Below, piece after piece: positions 34,726 to 45,000 of a stretch of DNA of 64,000 nucleotides. Source of the stretch: Ryuthela nishihirai. Taxonomy: Eukaryota > Arthropoda > Arachnida > Araneae > Heptathelidae. The stretch is taken from positions 26,904,483 through 26,968,482 of the forward strand of contig JAWZYU010000017.1 in NCBI GenBank assembly GCA_038380435.1, read 5' to 3'. The notes under the pieces are model-generated. The model did no database searches and was not told the origin of the DNA. It saw only the letters and a program-made list of their open reading frames with translations. Both the position numbers and the translations under genes were made by a program. Position 1 is the stretch's first letter. Every line of letters starts with the position of its first letter.

Positions 34726-34737
34726 TCCTAGCGACAG

Positions 34738-34820
34738 GCGTGGCTCAGTCGGTAGCGCCCAGGTTCGAGTCCCAGCTGGGTCAGCGTCGAGATTTATTTC
34801 CGCAAAATTCTCCGCCCTGC
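34738..34820 (+). mobile_element. SINE A, left half (host of the Polinton insertion)
   Basis: Head and early body to CCGCCCTGC, where the Polinton starts. The anticodon arm is deleted between two CCAGG copies of the consensus, leaving GCGCCCAGGTTCG. The outer TSD TCCTAGCGACAG lies at 34726-34737 and is matched beyond the right half. Confidence 0.9.
34815..34820. repeat. Polinton target-site duplication, left (CCCTGC)
   Basis: CCCTGC precedes the element here and follows it at 47627-47632. An uninterrupted SINE A has it once. Six bp is the usual TSD length of Polintons/Mavericks. Confidence 0.9.
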
Positions 34821-34875
34821 AGTAGGGGGAAAAGGAGAGTTCTGAGCCAGTGGCGGGTCAATGTTAATCCTATGG

Positions 34876-34912
34876 GACCCGCCACCCATGTGTTTCAAGC
34901 AGGTGGCGGGTC
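34876..34912. repeat. Left terminal hairpin
   Basis: Stem GACCCGCCACC, 15-nt loop CATGTGTTTCAAGCA, stem GGTGGCGGGTC, located 55 bp inside the element end. The following 40 bp (ATTATCAAGCACATTGG on to CACTGT plus a T run) also recur at the palindrome centre. Confidence 0.9.
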
Positions 34913-35503
34913 ATTATCAAGCACATTGGTCAGAATTCTCACTGTTTTTTTTTATTCTTTAGGTAGAAAGCACTTCAATATTATGTTAATTTCCAGTAAC
35001 TAGGCTGTATTAATTCGTTTTGTATATAGAATACGTTGATGACAATATATTAAGTATATAGTGTTAAAAGAAATTCAATTAAAATTCTTTATTTTGCCCT
35101 TAAATTATAAGAAAATGTTTGAAAGCCGATTTGTGGAGATGCATTTAAACAGGAAATATTGCTTACATTACTTCCAATTGGGATTCTTAACTGTTGAATG
35201 AAAAAAAAATTAGTAATTAATGCGTAAACTACTGAAAAAATGTGTAATATTGAAACACAGAGCATGTCATATTTAAGTATCAGAGGTACATGTTGATACG
35301 TTCGCTAGTCCTTTTTTTTTCTTATGTGCAATGCTAAAAAAAAAACAACAGGAAATCGTCTGTATTTCTTGATATTAAGCAGCTAAAATTAGTGGTGAAT
35401 TTTCGCTATTTTACATTGTATTTAATGTAGGTAGTCACATTATTTTTTTTTATCTCAGTCGTTAAAAATCTGGGGATTAAATGCATTTTTTTTTATTTTT
35501 TTT

Positions 35504-35705
35504 ACTAAACAGCTGTAATAAGTGGCGAATTGAGTAATTTGAATAACAGTATGAAAATCCTATTTTTTTTTACTAAACAGCTGTAATAAGTGGCGAATTG
35601 AGTAATTTGAATAACAGTATGAAAATCCTATTTTTTTTTACTAAACAGTTGTAATAAGTGGTGAATTAACTGAGTAATTCGAATAACAGTATGAAAATCC
35701 TATTT
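35504..35705. repeat. 68-bp tandem repeat, three copies (left arm)
   Basis: Units start ACTAAACAG at 35504, 35572 and 35640 and end with AAAATCCTA plus a T run. The third is slightly diverged. They are mirrored at 46741-46942. Confidence 0.93.
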
Positions 35706-36400
35706 TTTTTTTATTCATGGGAAATAAAATTCGTCTGTACACCTCTGTATTATATACCGGAAATTATCCTTTATTCTAAAGTATTAATATTCAGTAAAAA
35801 TCTGCTCTAAAATACTTTATCGCTAAATGGCTGATGCAATAATTTCAATTATTTCTCTGTAAAAATCTACGTAAAGTTCTCGTCTCTGCAAAGTAAAAAA
35901 ATTAGAATTGCATCTCGTACTGATAAATTTTTCATAAACACAGTACTCAGCGCATTTATTGAAGTCCCGGTGCTTTTGAGAGGTGATTGCTTTAAAAAAA
36001 AAGACGTTGATTTCTAGGAGGCTCGTTCCGGTAACAAGCAAGCAAGCGAGTTACGATAACTTTGAAAGGAAATCTTATATTTTCACTTCTTAATACTCGA
36101 GAACGTCACTACATTGTGAAATTATAAGTAATGTTTGATAAACCATGAAAATTTAGAGAATTACTAACCTTTTATTATAAGTGTAATCCCAGAAATGGAT
36201 TCCCAGAAGGGCTTTCTCCCAGTGACTGAGTGAACTGGTTCCACGACGTGTTATAACTCAATTCTGGCGCTGTGATGACTCAACAGCATGAGTGCCACGG
36301 GCAAAAGCCACGTGAGAAGCGGCTAACGCTTGTTTATCGCTCCACTTGCCAAGGATAAGACTCAGAAATTCAGGCGACACATATATTTCATTTAAAAATT

Positions 36401-36406
36401 TTTATT
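36401..36406 (-). terminator. Poly(A) signal of the left polymerase gene
   Basis: AATAAA on the minus strand, about 320 bp past the stop codon and mirrored at 46040-46045. The only well-placed signal seen between the gene and the end repeats. Confidence 0.55.
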
Positions 36407-36723
36407 GATTTCAAAGTATTAGGTGAAACAATGACAATGCGTGCACATGTAATGATTTCCATTGGTTTACAATTTTATACATTTCACAATGATGCTTTTT
36501 CACATTGATTATACTTTACAGCCTGCTTACAAAAAAAATGCAGGTTAACAGAGGAAATGGTTGTTTACATACAGCTATCTACATATAATAATAACATGTA
36601 ATATTTTTACATATATAGCGGGTTATGTGCACACATTTGGATAAAATTATCATATTTTTTTTATACATAAATAGCTCAAACATATTAAAAATCACAGTGA
36701 AATATTCTTTTTTTTCTGTTATG

Positions 36724-39700
36724 TTATTTTTTCATTGTTTTGTAGTGACCGTACGAAAGGGTGTCATAACCATTTTCTAAAATATATCTTTTATCGTCAA
36801 ATGGTGACAGACCAAGTTTCACACCTTTCACTGTATGAAGACGGTGGTTGCTACTTTGAATCCTTGTCAAATCTACTCGACAAGGTGATTTGTTTATTAA
36901 ACAGTCTCTGTAATCCTTGTGACGAAGGGTTCTTTTTACGATGTATTTGGGGACTCCTTTCCCAGTCTTCTTCTCCTCATGTAAACTCTGAAGGGAATAC
37001 ATTTTAGAACGAAGCCCTGCAAATTGTTTGATAGGTACTCCCGAAAGTTCATCTTTCATTTTACCTAGTACCTTTTTATTATGTGTACTATGCAAAACAT
37101 GATCAATGTGATAGTCGGACGTGTCAAAATGATCTATATCGTCTTTCATATCAGCATACACGTCCTCGGTTTGAAGCTCGTAGCACAGTGAATCTGTATC
37201 AGTGAACAATAATTTAGCTTTTTCTCCATATTTCGGACTAATATAGTCATAATGAAAGCTATACATCAATAGTTTACTAATATCTAGAATACTGAAACCA
37301 GCATAAATAGGCCTGTTGAGTTTCAATTTAGTTAGCTTTGATTGCACACATGCAAGGTCGTTGTCAAAAACACGAAAAGCGTGAAAAGCAGGGGATGCTA
37401 TGAGTTTACATACTCTCTTCGGGCTCTGAGTCAATTCAATTTTCACTCGATTTCTCAAATTTTCCATCGTTTTTCCAAACACAGCATTATTCATCAGTTT
37501 GAAGAAGTCCTTCTCGAAGTCGTTTCTAGCTTTCTTCCGCTGATCTGTATTAAATTCTATATATGGTTTTAGCCAGCAAGACTGATTAAATTCTAAAACG
37601 CGATGTATGTTCTTCAGCTGCATACCGAAGGCTAAATATTGTTTGAGATTTCGATAATGAAGGACATATTTTTCCTTAGAATTTAGATTTGGGGCTAATT
37701 TCACGACTGATTGGTTTGTATTTATTCCAAGGCTTTGGGCAACCTCTTGACAATATGGGGATAGCATGCTGCTGTTAATCTGAAGTTTCTCAGGGGCTAG
37801 TGGATAATCATTATGCTTGTCGTGTAGAGAAACTGGATAATCTAAATCAACTTCCAATATGTATCCTTTATTCGCATCATCAGCAATTGTCGTAATATTT
37901 AGATATTCTATTTCTTCTTTATTAAGCCATCGAAAATCGCTTTGAGGGAGACATTGTGACATTGCCCATCCATAAAGATTGTTGGCATCATAGTACATAA
38001 TGTATTTAGAGGGTAACTGAGGATCATAGGTATCCAAATATTTGTTGTTTGCAGTACTAAGACGATTGCATATCACAGAAATCCCTCCTCGTATGCCTTT
38101 TTCCAGGAAAAGGTACATTGTAGGGTCAGTTATCAGCTCAAGATTTACATTTGTCATTTTTAAGCATGCTTGCCAGGCTAATCCGGGAGCTGTGTAAACA
38201 TGACAGGGATCGATTTCATAGTATCTGATGCATAGTTTTCTGAAACTTTCGAAAACATCAGCTAAGAGGAGCACGTCTGTCTTCAGGTACAAGTCATGAT
38301 ACTGGCCTAGATTTTTTATGTTGAATGCATTCCATACTCTTATTGCATGGGTGTAGTCTTCTTCCCCTAGCGCTTCTTCTGTGAGTTGGTTGTAAAATGC
38401 TTCACGTGGTGGTAATACAGTTTCTTCAAACTTTTCACTGTTGTCGATATAATCATAGGGGTAAACTCCTTTTCTCAGAACCAGATGTAGCCTTTCGGGT
38501 TCAACGTGGTCCTTTAAAATATGGAACTCATCTGTTGATAAATTATTTACTAGCTTCTCAAGAGATGTGCTTAAAAACTGATAGGAGTCTATAAAATGCA
38601 ATGTCCCCAGGGAGAAGGCTATATATGTTTCCATGTTATTGGGAATGCAATTAATCTTCTTATTTTTGATTCTGCCGATTCCTTGCATAATAAGGTGGCT
38701 GTCATATCCCTTTAGGTTGTGAAAGATAACTGGAATCCTATTGGTTAACTTAAAGTTCAGATTACAGGAATTATGGGCAGCTCCTCGGAATTTACCTGTT
38801 ATATGATCGTGATCTCTCACACGATCTGCTCCTAGGACACGCTTACAAATATGACAGTCAGTAGCGTTGCGAAATGTTTCCTCTTCGTAATTTGAGAGTT
38901 GCATTGGCTTTATCATCGATAGTAAATTTTTGATGTTTTCTTCTTCTTTAAGCAGACGTTCTAAAAATTCTTCTACTGCTTTAGGACCTCTATAAACTAC
39001 TGGAGGTTTATAGCTGCAGCCATCAGGTCCAACAACAAGATATGCAAATCCACAGGGTTCATGATTTGCCGTGATAGTGGTGTGAGATTTTTCAGGGTTA
39101 GGCATACAAGTGTCCACTTTCACTAGGAATGATTCAAAGTCGGCATAAATCACGTATGGAACGGGCTGCTGAAACTTAAAATTTGTGAATTTCAGCCATT
39201 TTTCTTCTTCAGTTGGGAATTCTACTCTCTGGGGTCCATGTTCTTGACAATAGGGGATATGATCCTTCAAGAGTGATTCATTTGCGAAACGGTGAAGGCA
39301 GTAATCGCAGTAGAAACGTACACCATTATGTTTGGTGAGAGGACTGAGTAGCCTACTCATATTCTTAACGGAGCAATAATGCTGCTTTTCATCATCCGAT
39401 AACAGAAGGAGATTTGCATGCGCTTTAAATCTGAATGGCGTGATATAGAGTGGGAACACCTCTTTCTCATATCCAAAAACATTAACAGAAATATTGTTAA
39501 TTTTTTCGAATTTAGATATTTGATTTATTGTAACAGGGAAAATTAGGTCAGATGTGTTTAATTTTTCTTCTAAATGTATATAGTTGTTAAGGCGCTGCGG
39601 ATGATCTGTGGCAGGATACAAAGAGGCTAAAACAGACCAGACAAAACATTTTTGGTCGGAATTACATACATTGACAATAGTGTGTTTTAACAGTAATTCT

Positions 39701-40443
39701 CTTGGAGTAGGGATATAACTAGATCCTGCAAGAGGTATATATTTCCCAATGTTCATTTCAGCGTGGAGTACAGCATCCAGTGCCCATCCACTATGTGCTC
39801 CTTCAAATTCTTCAAATGAGGTCTTAATCTTCTTATACGCGGAATCCAGTTCTCTGTTTAGGGATGATGTAGGAAGACTTGTGACACAGTTACTTCGGAA
39901 AAACGGGGTACAGTGTTCGACGGTAGAAGGGGAAACTTTTCGCCTGAATCGCACTTGCACGACAAGGTACCATTTAATGCTACCTTTCGAGGTCAATTCT
40001 TCTTTCAGATGAGTTAGGAGTGACTCCCGCGAGGATTCGAGGAAAAAGGTGAGGTCAACAGATGCTTCATCCGTTGCCACCAGCTTATGTGTTGACAGGG
40101 TCCTTTTCATTTCTTCTGTAAACTGACAGGGGTCTTCAGGGTCTGGTTTTTGTTTCTTCTGGGGAATCCTTTCATCTTCAGAACGTTTTCGTTTATTATT
40201 GTGTGGCTTTCTTTGATGGCGCAAAAGACTGTCTTTTCTCCCAAACTCCATGGCACATTCTTCGCATTTGTAGGTTTTCCTGGAGGTGTGGGTTAACTCG
40301 TGACGTCGGACGTCATCTCTCCTTGAGAATGTTGATTCACATTGAGAGCACTTAAACAGGTTATTTCCATCATGATTTCTCTTATGACGAATGAGATGGG
40401 TCTGATGAAGGAAAACCTTCTCACATACATCGCATGGATACAT
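36724..40443 (-). CDS. pPolB: Polinton protein-primed family B DNA polymerase with N-terminal zinc fingers, 1239 aa (left arm)
   Basis: Replicates the element's own linear DNA. This is the left-arm twin of the gene at 42003-45722, where the domains are laid out. The reading frame is fully open, with the same three C2H2 fingers, exonuclease and polymerase motifs. The proteins differ at three positions that I see: I315 against M, I318 against V, and N against T just after EKLQI. All are amino-acid changing, and none touches a catalytic motif. The gene is read leftward, away from the palindrome centre, and ends about 1.9 kb from the element end. The start is the first Met, which opens finger 1. 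Both copies could be functional. Confidence 0.95.
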   Translation of the reverse strand: MYPCDVCEKVFLHQTHLIRHKRNHDGNNLFKCSQCESTFSRRDDVRRHELTHTSRKTYKCEECAMEFGRKDSLLRHQRKPHNNKRKRSEDERIPQKKQKPDPEDPCQFTEEMKRTLSTHKLVATDEASVDLTFFLESSRESLLTHLKEELTSKGSIKWYLVVQVRFRRKVSPSTVEHCTPFFRSNCVTSLPTSSLNRELDSAYKKIKTSFEEFEGAHSGWALDAVLHAEMNIGKYIPLAGSSYIPTPRELLLKHTIVNVCNSDQKCFVWSVLASLYPATDHPQRLNNYIHLEEKLNTSDLIFPVTINQISKFEKINNISVNVFGYEKEVFPLYITPFRFKAHANLLLLSDDEKQHYCSVKNMSRLLSPLTKHNGVRFYCDYCLHRFANESLLKDHIPYCQEHGPQRVEFPTEEEKWLKFTNFKFQQPVPYVIYADFESFLVKVDTCMPNPEKSHTTITANHEPCGFAYLVVGPDGCSYKPPVVYRGPKAVEEFLERLLKEEENIKNLLSMIKPMQLSNYEEETFRNATDCHICKRVLGADRVRDHDHITGKFRGAAHNSCNLNFKLTNRIPVIFHNLKGYDSHLIMQGIGRIKNKKINCIPNNMETYIAFSLGTLHFIDSYQFLSTSLEKLVNNLSTDEFHILKDHVEPERLHLVLRKGVYPYDYIDNSEKFEETVLPPREAFYNQLTEEALGEEDYTHAIRVWNAFNIKNLGQYHDLYLKTDVLLLADVFESFRKLCIRYYEIDPCHVYTAPGLAWQACLKMTNVNLELITDPTMYLFLEKGIRGGISVICNRLSTANNKYLDTYDPQLPSKYIMYYDANNLYGWAMSQCLPQSDFRWLNKEEIEYLNITTIADDANKGYILEVDLDYPVSLHDKHNDYPLAPEKLQINSSMLSPYCQEVAQSLGINTNQSVVKLAPNLNSKEKYVLHYRNLKQYLAFGMQLKNIHRVLEFNQSCWLKPYIEFNTDQRKKARNDFEKDFFKLMNNAVFGKTMENLRNRVKIELTQSPKRVCKLIASPAFHAFRVFDNDLACVQSKLTKLKLNRPIYAGFSILDISKLLMYSFHYDYISPKYGEKAKLLFTDTDSLCYELQTEDVYADMKDDIDHFDTSDYHIDHVLHSTHNKKVLGKMKDELSGVPIKQFAGLRSKMYSLQSLHEEKKTGKGVPKYIVKRTLRHKDYRDCLINKSPCRVDLTRIQSSNHRLHTVKGVKLGLSPFDDKRYILENGYDTLSYGHYKTMKK

Positions 40444-40529
40444 TATGGAACAGTGACTTGTAAAATAACTGATACTACACGAGGACTATCACTATTGCCG
40501 TTGGAAAAATCACGGAGAAGCAACAACAG

Positions 40530-40594
40530 AGAACCGTCACTATCAACGTCTGACAACTGAATGAGGAATCTGACTGATGGATGCCGTATTTATA
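40530..40594 (-). promoter_or_regulatory. Core promoter of the left polymerase gene (TATA, Inr, DPE)
   Basis: On the minus strand: TATAAATA (40594-40587), initiator TCATTC with A+1 at 40562, and GGTTCT at +28 to +33. The arrangement is identical to the right arm. Confidence 0.65.
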
Positions 40595-40897
40595 CTAGAA
40601 GAAGGACTATCCCGCAGAAACGGATTTAAAAGACTGTCCCTGCAGTAAATGAAAATAAAACTTCTAATTGGTGACATCAGATTTCAAAGTGGCGGACTTA
40701 CTTCACGCTGTAGGAGGATGACGCAACCGCAGGGTATGTCACCAGATGGTGCCAGAGGTTAAAGTGGGGGGGGGGGTTTAATAAAGGGAAAGGGACTTTG
40801 ATAGCGGGTTAAATAATGAGGGGGGTGATAGTTTTGATAAGGGAGGTTTAATAAAGGGGGGTGGAACTTCTGATAAGCATTTAATTAATATGTCAGG

Positions 40898-41055
40898 AAC
40901 CAAGATGGCGGAGTCTGGACTTGGAAATTTCGGATGAGGTTAGAAACCAAGATGGTGGACTAACGGCAAAATCGTGGGAGTTTGTGGTGACGACAGGTTT
41001 CTAAATGGTGGACTCGAAAAAAATTCGGGCTTTGTGGAAACCAAGATGGACGTCG
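40898..41055. repeat. CAAGATGGYGGA repeats (left arm)
   Basis: Four related blocks about 45-55 bp apart: CAAGATGGCGGAGT (about 40901), CAAGATGGTGGACT (about 40948), TAAATGGTGGACTC (about 41002), CAAGATGGACGTCGG (about 41042). The core GCCATCTTGG on the other strand resembles YY1/Pho sites. Confidence 0.6.
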
Positions 41056-41160
41056 GTGGAAATTATGAATGGATTATCTGCAATTTAATTGAATAATGTA
41101 ATTTCAGATTATTACATCACTGGAGGGAGGTATTTTATTCGCCATTGTTCGACTTCAGTC

Positions 41161-41283
41161 TTAAAAAAAAACAGTGAGAATTCTGACCAATGTGCTTGAT
41201 AATGACCCGCCACCCATGTGTTTCAAGCAGGTGGTGGGTCATTATCAAGCACATTGGTCAGAATTCTCACTGTTTTTTTTTTA
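41161..41283. repeat. Centre of the palindrome: hairpin with 15-nt loop
   Basis: Stem GACCCGCCACC (41204-41214), loop CATGTGTTTCAAGCA (41215-41229), stem GGTGGTGGGTC (41230-41240), then reverse-complementary arms outward. The same stem and loop occur 55 bp inside each element end. The single T in the right stem would make a G-T pair in the folded strand. Confidence 0.95.
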
Positions 41284-41389
41284 AGACTGAAGTCGAACAA
41301 TGGCGAATAAAATACCTCCCTCCAGTGATGTAATAATCTGAAATTACATTATTCAATTAAATTGCAGATAATCCATTCATAATTTCCAC

Positions 41390-41547
41390 CGACGTCCATC
41401 TTGGTTTCCACAAAGCCCGAATTTTTTTCGAGTCCACCATTTAGAAACCTGTCGTCACCACAAACTCCCACGATTTTGCCGTTAGTCCACCATCTTGGTT
41501 TCTAACCTCATCCGAAATTTCCAAGTCCAGACTCCGCCATCTTGGTT
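41390..41547. repeat. CAAGATGGYGGA repeats (right arm, mirrored)
   Basis: Mirror of 40898-41055, read as TCCGCCATCTTGG, TCCACCATCTTGG and related blocks. It lies 300-460 bp upstream of the right-arm promoter. Confidence 0.6.
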
Positions 41548-41851
41548 CCTGACATATTAATTAAATGCTTATCAGAAGTTCCACCCCCCTTTATTAAACC
41601 TCCCTTATCAAAACTATCACCCCCCTCATTATTTAACCCGCTTATCAAAGTCCCTTTCCCTTTATTAAACCCCCCCCCCCACTTTAACCTCTGGCACCAT
41701 CTGGTGACATACCCTGCGGTTGCGTCATCCTCCTACAGCGTGAAGTAAGTCCGCCACTTTGAAATCTGATGTCACCAATTAGAAGTTTTATTTTCATTTA
41801 CTGCAGGGACAGTCTTTTAAATCCGTTTCTGCGGGATAGTCCTTCTTCTAG

Positions 41852-41916
41852 TATAAATACGGCATCCATCAGTCAGATTCCTCATTCAGTTGTCAGACGT
41901 TGATAGTGACGGTTCT
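41852..41916 (+). promoter_or_regulatory. Core promoter of the right polymerase gene (TATA, Inr, DPE)
   Basis: TATAAATA at 41852-41859, initiator TCATTC at 41882-41887 (fits TCAKTY, A+1 at 41884, 32 bp after the TATA start) and GGTTCT at +28 to +33 (fits the DPE consensus RGWYVT). The inferred 5' leader is about 119 nt with no intron needed. All three arthropod core elements in register is more than chance would easily give, but transcription is unproven. Confidence 0.65.
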
Positions 41917-42002
41917 CTGTTGCTGCTTCTCCGTGATTTTTCCAACGGCAATAGTGATAGTCCTCGTGTAGTATCAGTTATTTTACAAGTCACTGTTCCA
42001 TA

Positions 42003-45000
42003 ATGTATCCATGCGATGTATGTGAGAAGGTTTTCCTTCATCAGACCCATCTCATTCGTCATAAGAGAAATCATGATGGAAATAACCTGTTTAAGTGCTC
42101 TCAATGTGAATCAACATTCTCAAGGAGAGATGACGTCCGACGTCACGAGTTAACCCACACCTCCAGGAAAACCTACAAATGCGAAGAATGTGCCATGGAG
42201 TTTGGGAGAAAAGACAGTCTTTTGCGCCATCAAAGAAAGCCACACAATAATAAACGAAAACGTTCTGAAGATGAAAGGATTCCCCAGAAGAAACAAAAAC
42301 CAGACCCTGAAGACCCCTGTCAGTTTACAGAAGAAATGAAAAGGACCCTGTCAACACATAAGCTGGTGGCAACGGATGAAGCATCTGTTGACCTCACCTT
42401 TTTCCTCGAATCCTCGCGGGAGTCACTCCTAACTCATCTGAAAGAAGAATTGACCTCGAAAGGTAGCATTAAATGGTACCTTGTCGTGCAAGTGCGATTC
42501 AGGCGAAAAGTTTCCCCTTCTACCGTCGAACACTGTACCCCGTTTTTCCGAAGTAACTGTGTCACAAGTCTTCCTACATCATCCCTAAACAGAGAACTGG
42601 ATTCCGCGTATAAGAAGATTAAGACCTCATTTGAAGAATTTGAAGGAGCACATAGTGGATGGGCACTGGATGCTGTACTCCACGCTGAAATGAACATTGG
42701 GAAATATATACCTCTTGCAGGATCTAGTTATATCCCTACTCCAAGAGAATTACTGTTAAAACACACTATTGTCAATGTATGTAATTCCGACCAAAAATGT
42801 TTTGTCTGGTCTGTTTTAGCCTCTTTGTATCCTGCCACAGATCATCCGCAGCGCCTTAACAACTATATACATTTAGAAGAAAAATTAAACACATCTGACC
42901 TAATTTTCCCTGTTACAATAAATCAAATATCTAAATTCGAAAAAATGAACAATGTTTCTGTTAATGTTTTTGGATATGAGAAAGAGGTGTTCCCACTCTA
43001 TATCACGCCATTCAGATTTAAAGCGCATGCAAATCTCCTTCTGTTATCGGATGATGAAAAGCAGCATTATTGCTCCGTTAAGAATATGAGTAGGCTACTC
43101 AGTCCTCTCACCAAACATAATGGTGTACGTTTCTACTGCGATTACTGCCTTCACCGTTTCGCAAATGAATCACTCTTGAAGGATCATATCCCCTATTGTC
43201 AAGAACATGGACCCCAGAGAGTAGAATTCCCAACTGAAGAAGAAAAATGGCTGAAATTCACAAATTTTAAGTTTCAGCAGCCCGTTCCATACGTGATTTA
43301 TGCCGACTTTGAATCATTCCTAGTGAAAGTGGACACTTGTATGCCTAACCCTGAAAAATCTCACACCACTATCACGGCAAATCATGAACCCTGTGGATTT
43401 GCATATCTTGTTGTTGGACCTGATGGCTGCAGCTATAAACCTCCAGTAGTTTATAGAGGTCCTAAAGCAGTAGAAGAATTTTTAGAACGTCTGCTTAAAG
43501 AAGAAGAAAACATCAAAAATTTACTATCGATGATAAAGCCAATGCAACTCTCAAATTACGAAGAGGAAACATTTCGCAACGCTACTGACTGTCATATTTG
43601 TAAGCGTGTCCTAGGAGCAGATCGTGTGAGAGATCACGATCATATAACAGGTAAATTCCGAGGAGCTGCCCATAATTCCTGTAATCTGAACTTTAAGTTA
43701 ACCAATAGGATTCCAGTTATCTTTCACAACCTAAAGGGATATGACAGCCACCTTATTATGCAAGGAATCGGCAGAATCAAAAATAAGAAGATTAATTGCA
43801 TTCCCAATAACATGGAAACATATATAGCCTTCTCCCTGGGGACATTGCATTTTATAGACTCCTATCAGTTTTTAAGCACATCTCTTGAGAAGCTAGTAAA
43901 TAATTTATCAACAGATGAGTTCCATATTTTAAAGGACCACGTTGAACCCGAAAGGCTACATCTGGTTCTGAGAAAAGGAGTTTACCCCTATGATTATATC
44001 GACAACAGTGAAAAGTTTGAAGAAACTGTATTACCACCACGTGAAGCATTTTACAACCAACTCACAGAAGAAGCGCTAGGGGAAGAAGACTACACCCATG
44101 CAATAAGAGTATGGAATGCATTCAACATAAAAAATCTAGGCCAGTATCATGACTTGTACCTGAAGACAGACGTGCTCCTCTTAGCTGATGTTTTCGAAAG
44201 TTTCAGAAAACTATGCATCAGATACTATGAAATCGATCCCTGTCATGTTTACACAGCTCCCGGATTAGCCTGGCAAGCATGCTTAAAAATGACAAATGTA
44301 AATCTTGAGCTGATAACTGACCCTACAATGTACCTTTTCCTGGAAAAAGGCATACGAGGAGGGATTTCTGTGATATGCAATCGTCTTAGTACTGCAAACA
44401 ACAAATATTTGGACACCTATGATCCTCAGTTACCCTCTAAATACATTATGTACTATGATGCCAACAATCTTTATGGATGGGCAATGTCACAATGTCTCCC
44501 TCAAAGCGATTTTCGATGGCTTAATAAAGAAGAAATAGAATATCTAAATATTACGACAATTGCTGATGATGCGAATAAAGGATACATATTGGAAGTTGAT
44601 TTAGATTATCCAGTTTCTCTACACGACAAGCATAATGATTATCCACTAGCCCCTGAGAAACTTCAGATTACCAGCAGCATGCTATCCCCATATTGTCAAG
44701 AGGTTGCCCAAAGCCTTGGAATAAATACAAACCAATCAGTCGTGAAATTAGCCCCAAATCTAAATTCTAAGGAAAAATATGTCCTTCATTATCGAAATCT
44801 CAAACAATATTTAGCCTTCGGTATGCAGCTGAAGAACATACATCGCGTTTTAGAATTTAATCAGTCTTGCTGGCTAAAACCATATATAGAATTTAATACA
44901 GATCAGCGGAAGAAAGCTAGAAACGACTTCGAGAAGGACTTCTTCAAACTGATGAATAATGCTGTGTTTGGAAAAACGATGGAAAATTTGAGAAATCGAG

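Noticed and set aside
34821..34830. AGTAGGGG at the Polinton start also occurs in the SINE A body (GTCAGTAGGGGACACC), so the left edge might be SINE sequence after a small deletion.
   Set aside because: The right end carries the exact reverse complement next to the second CCCTGC, and the identity continues into non-SINE sequence, so it is a true element end.
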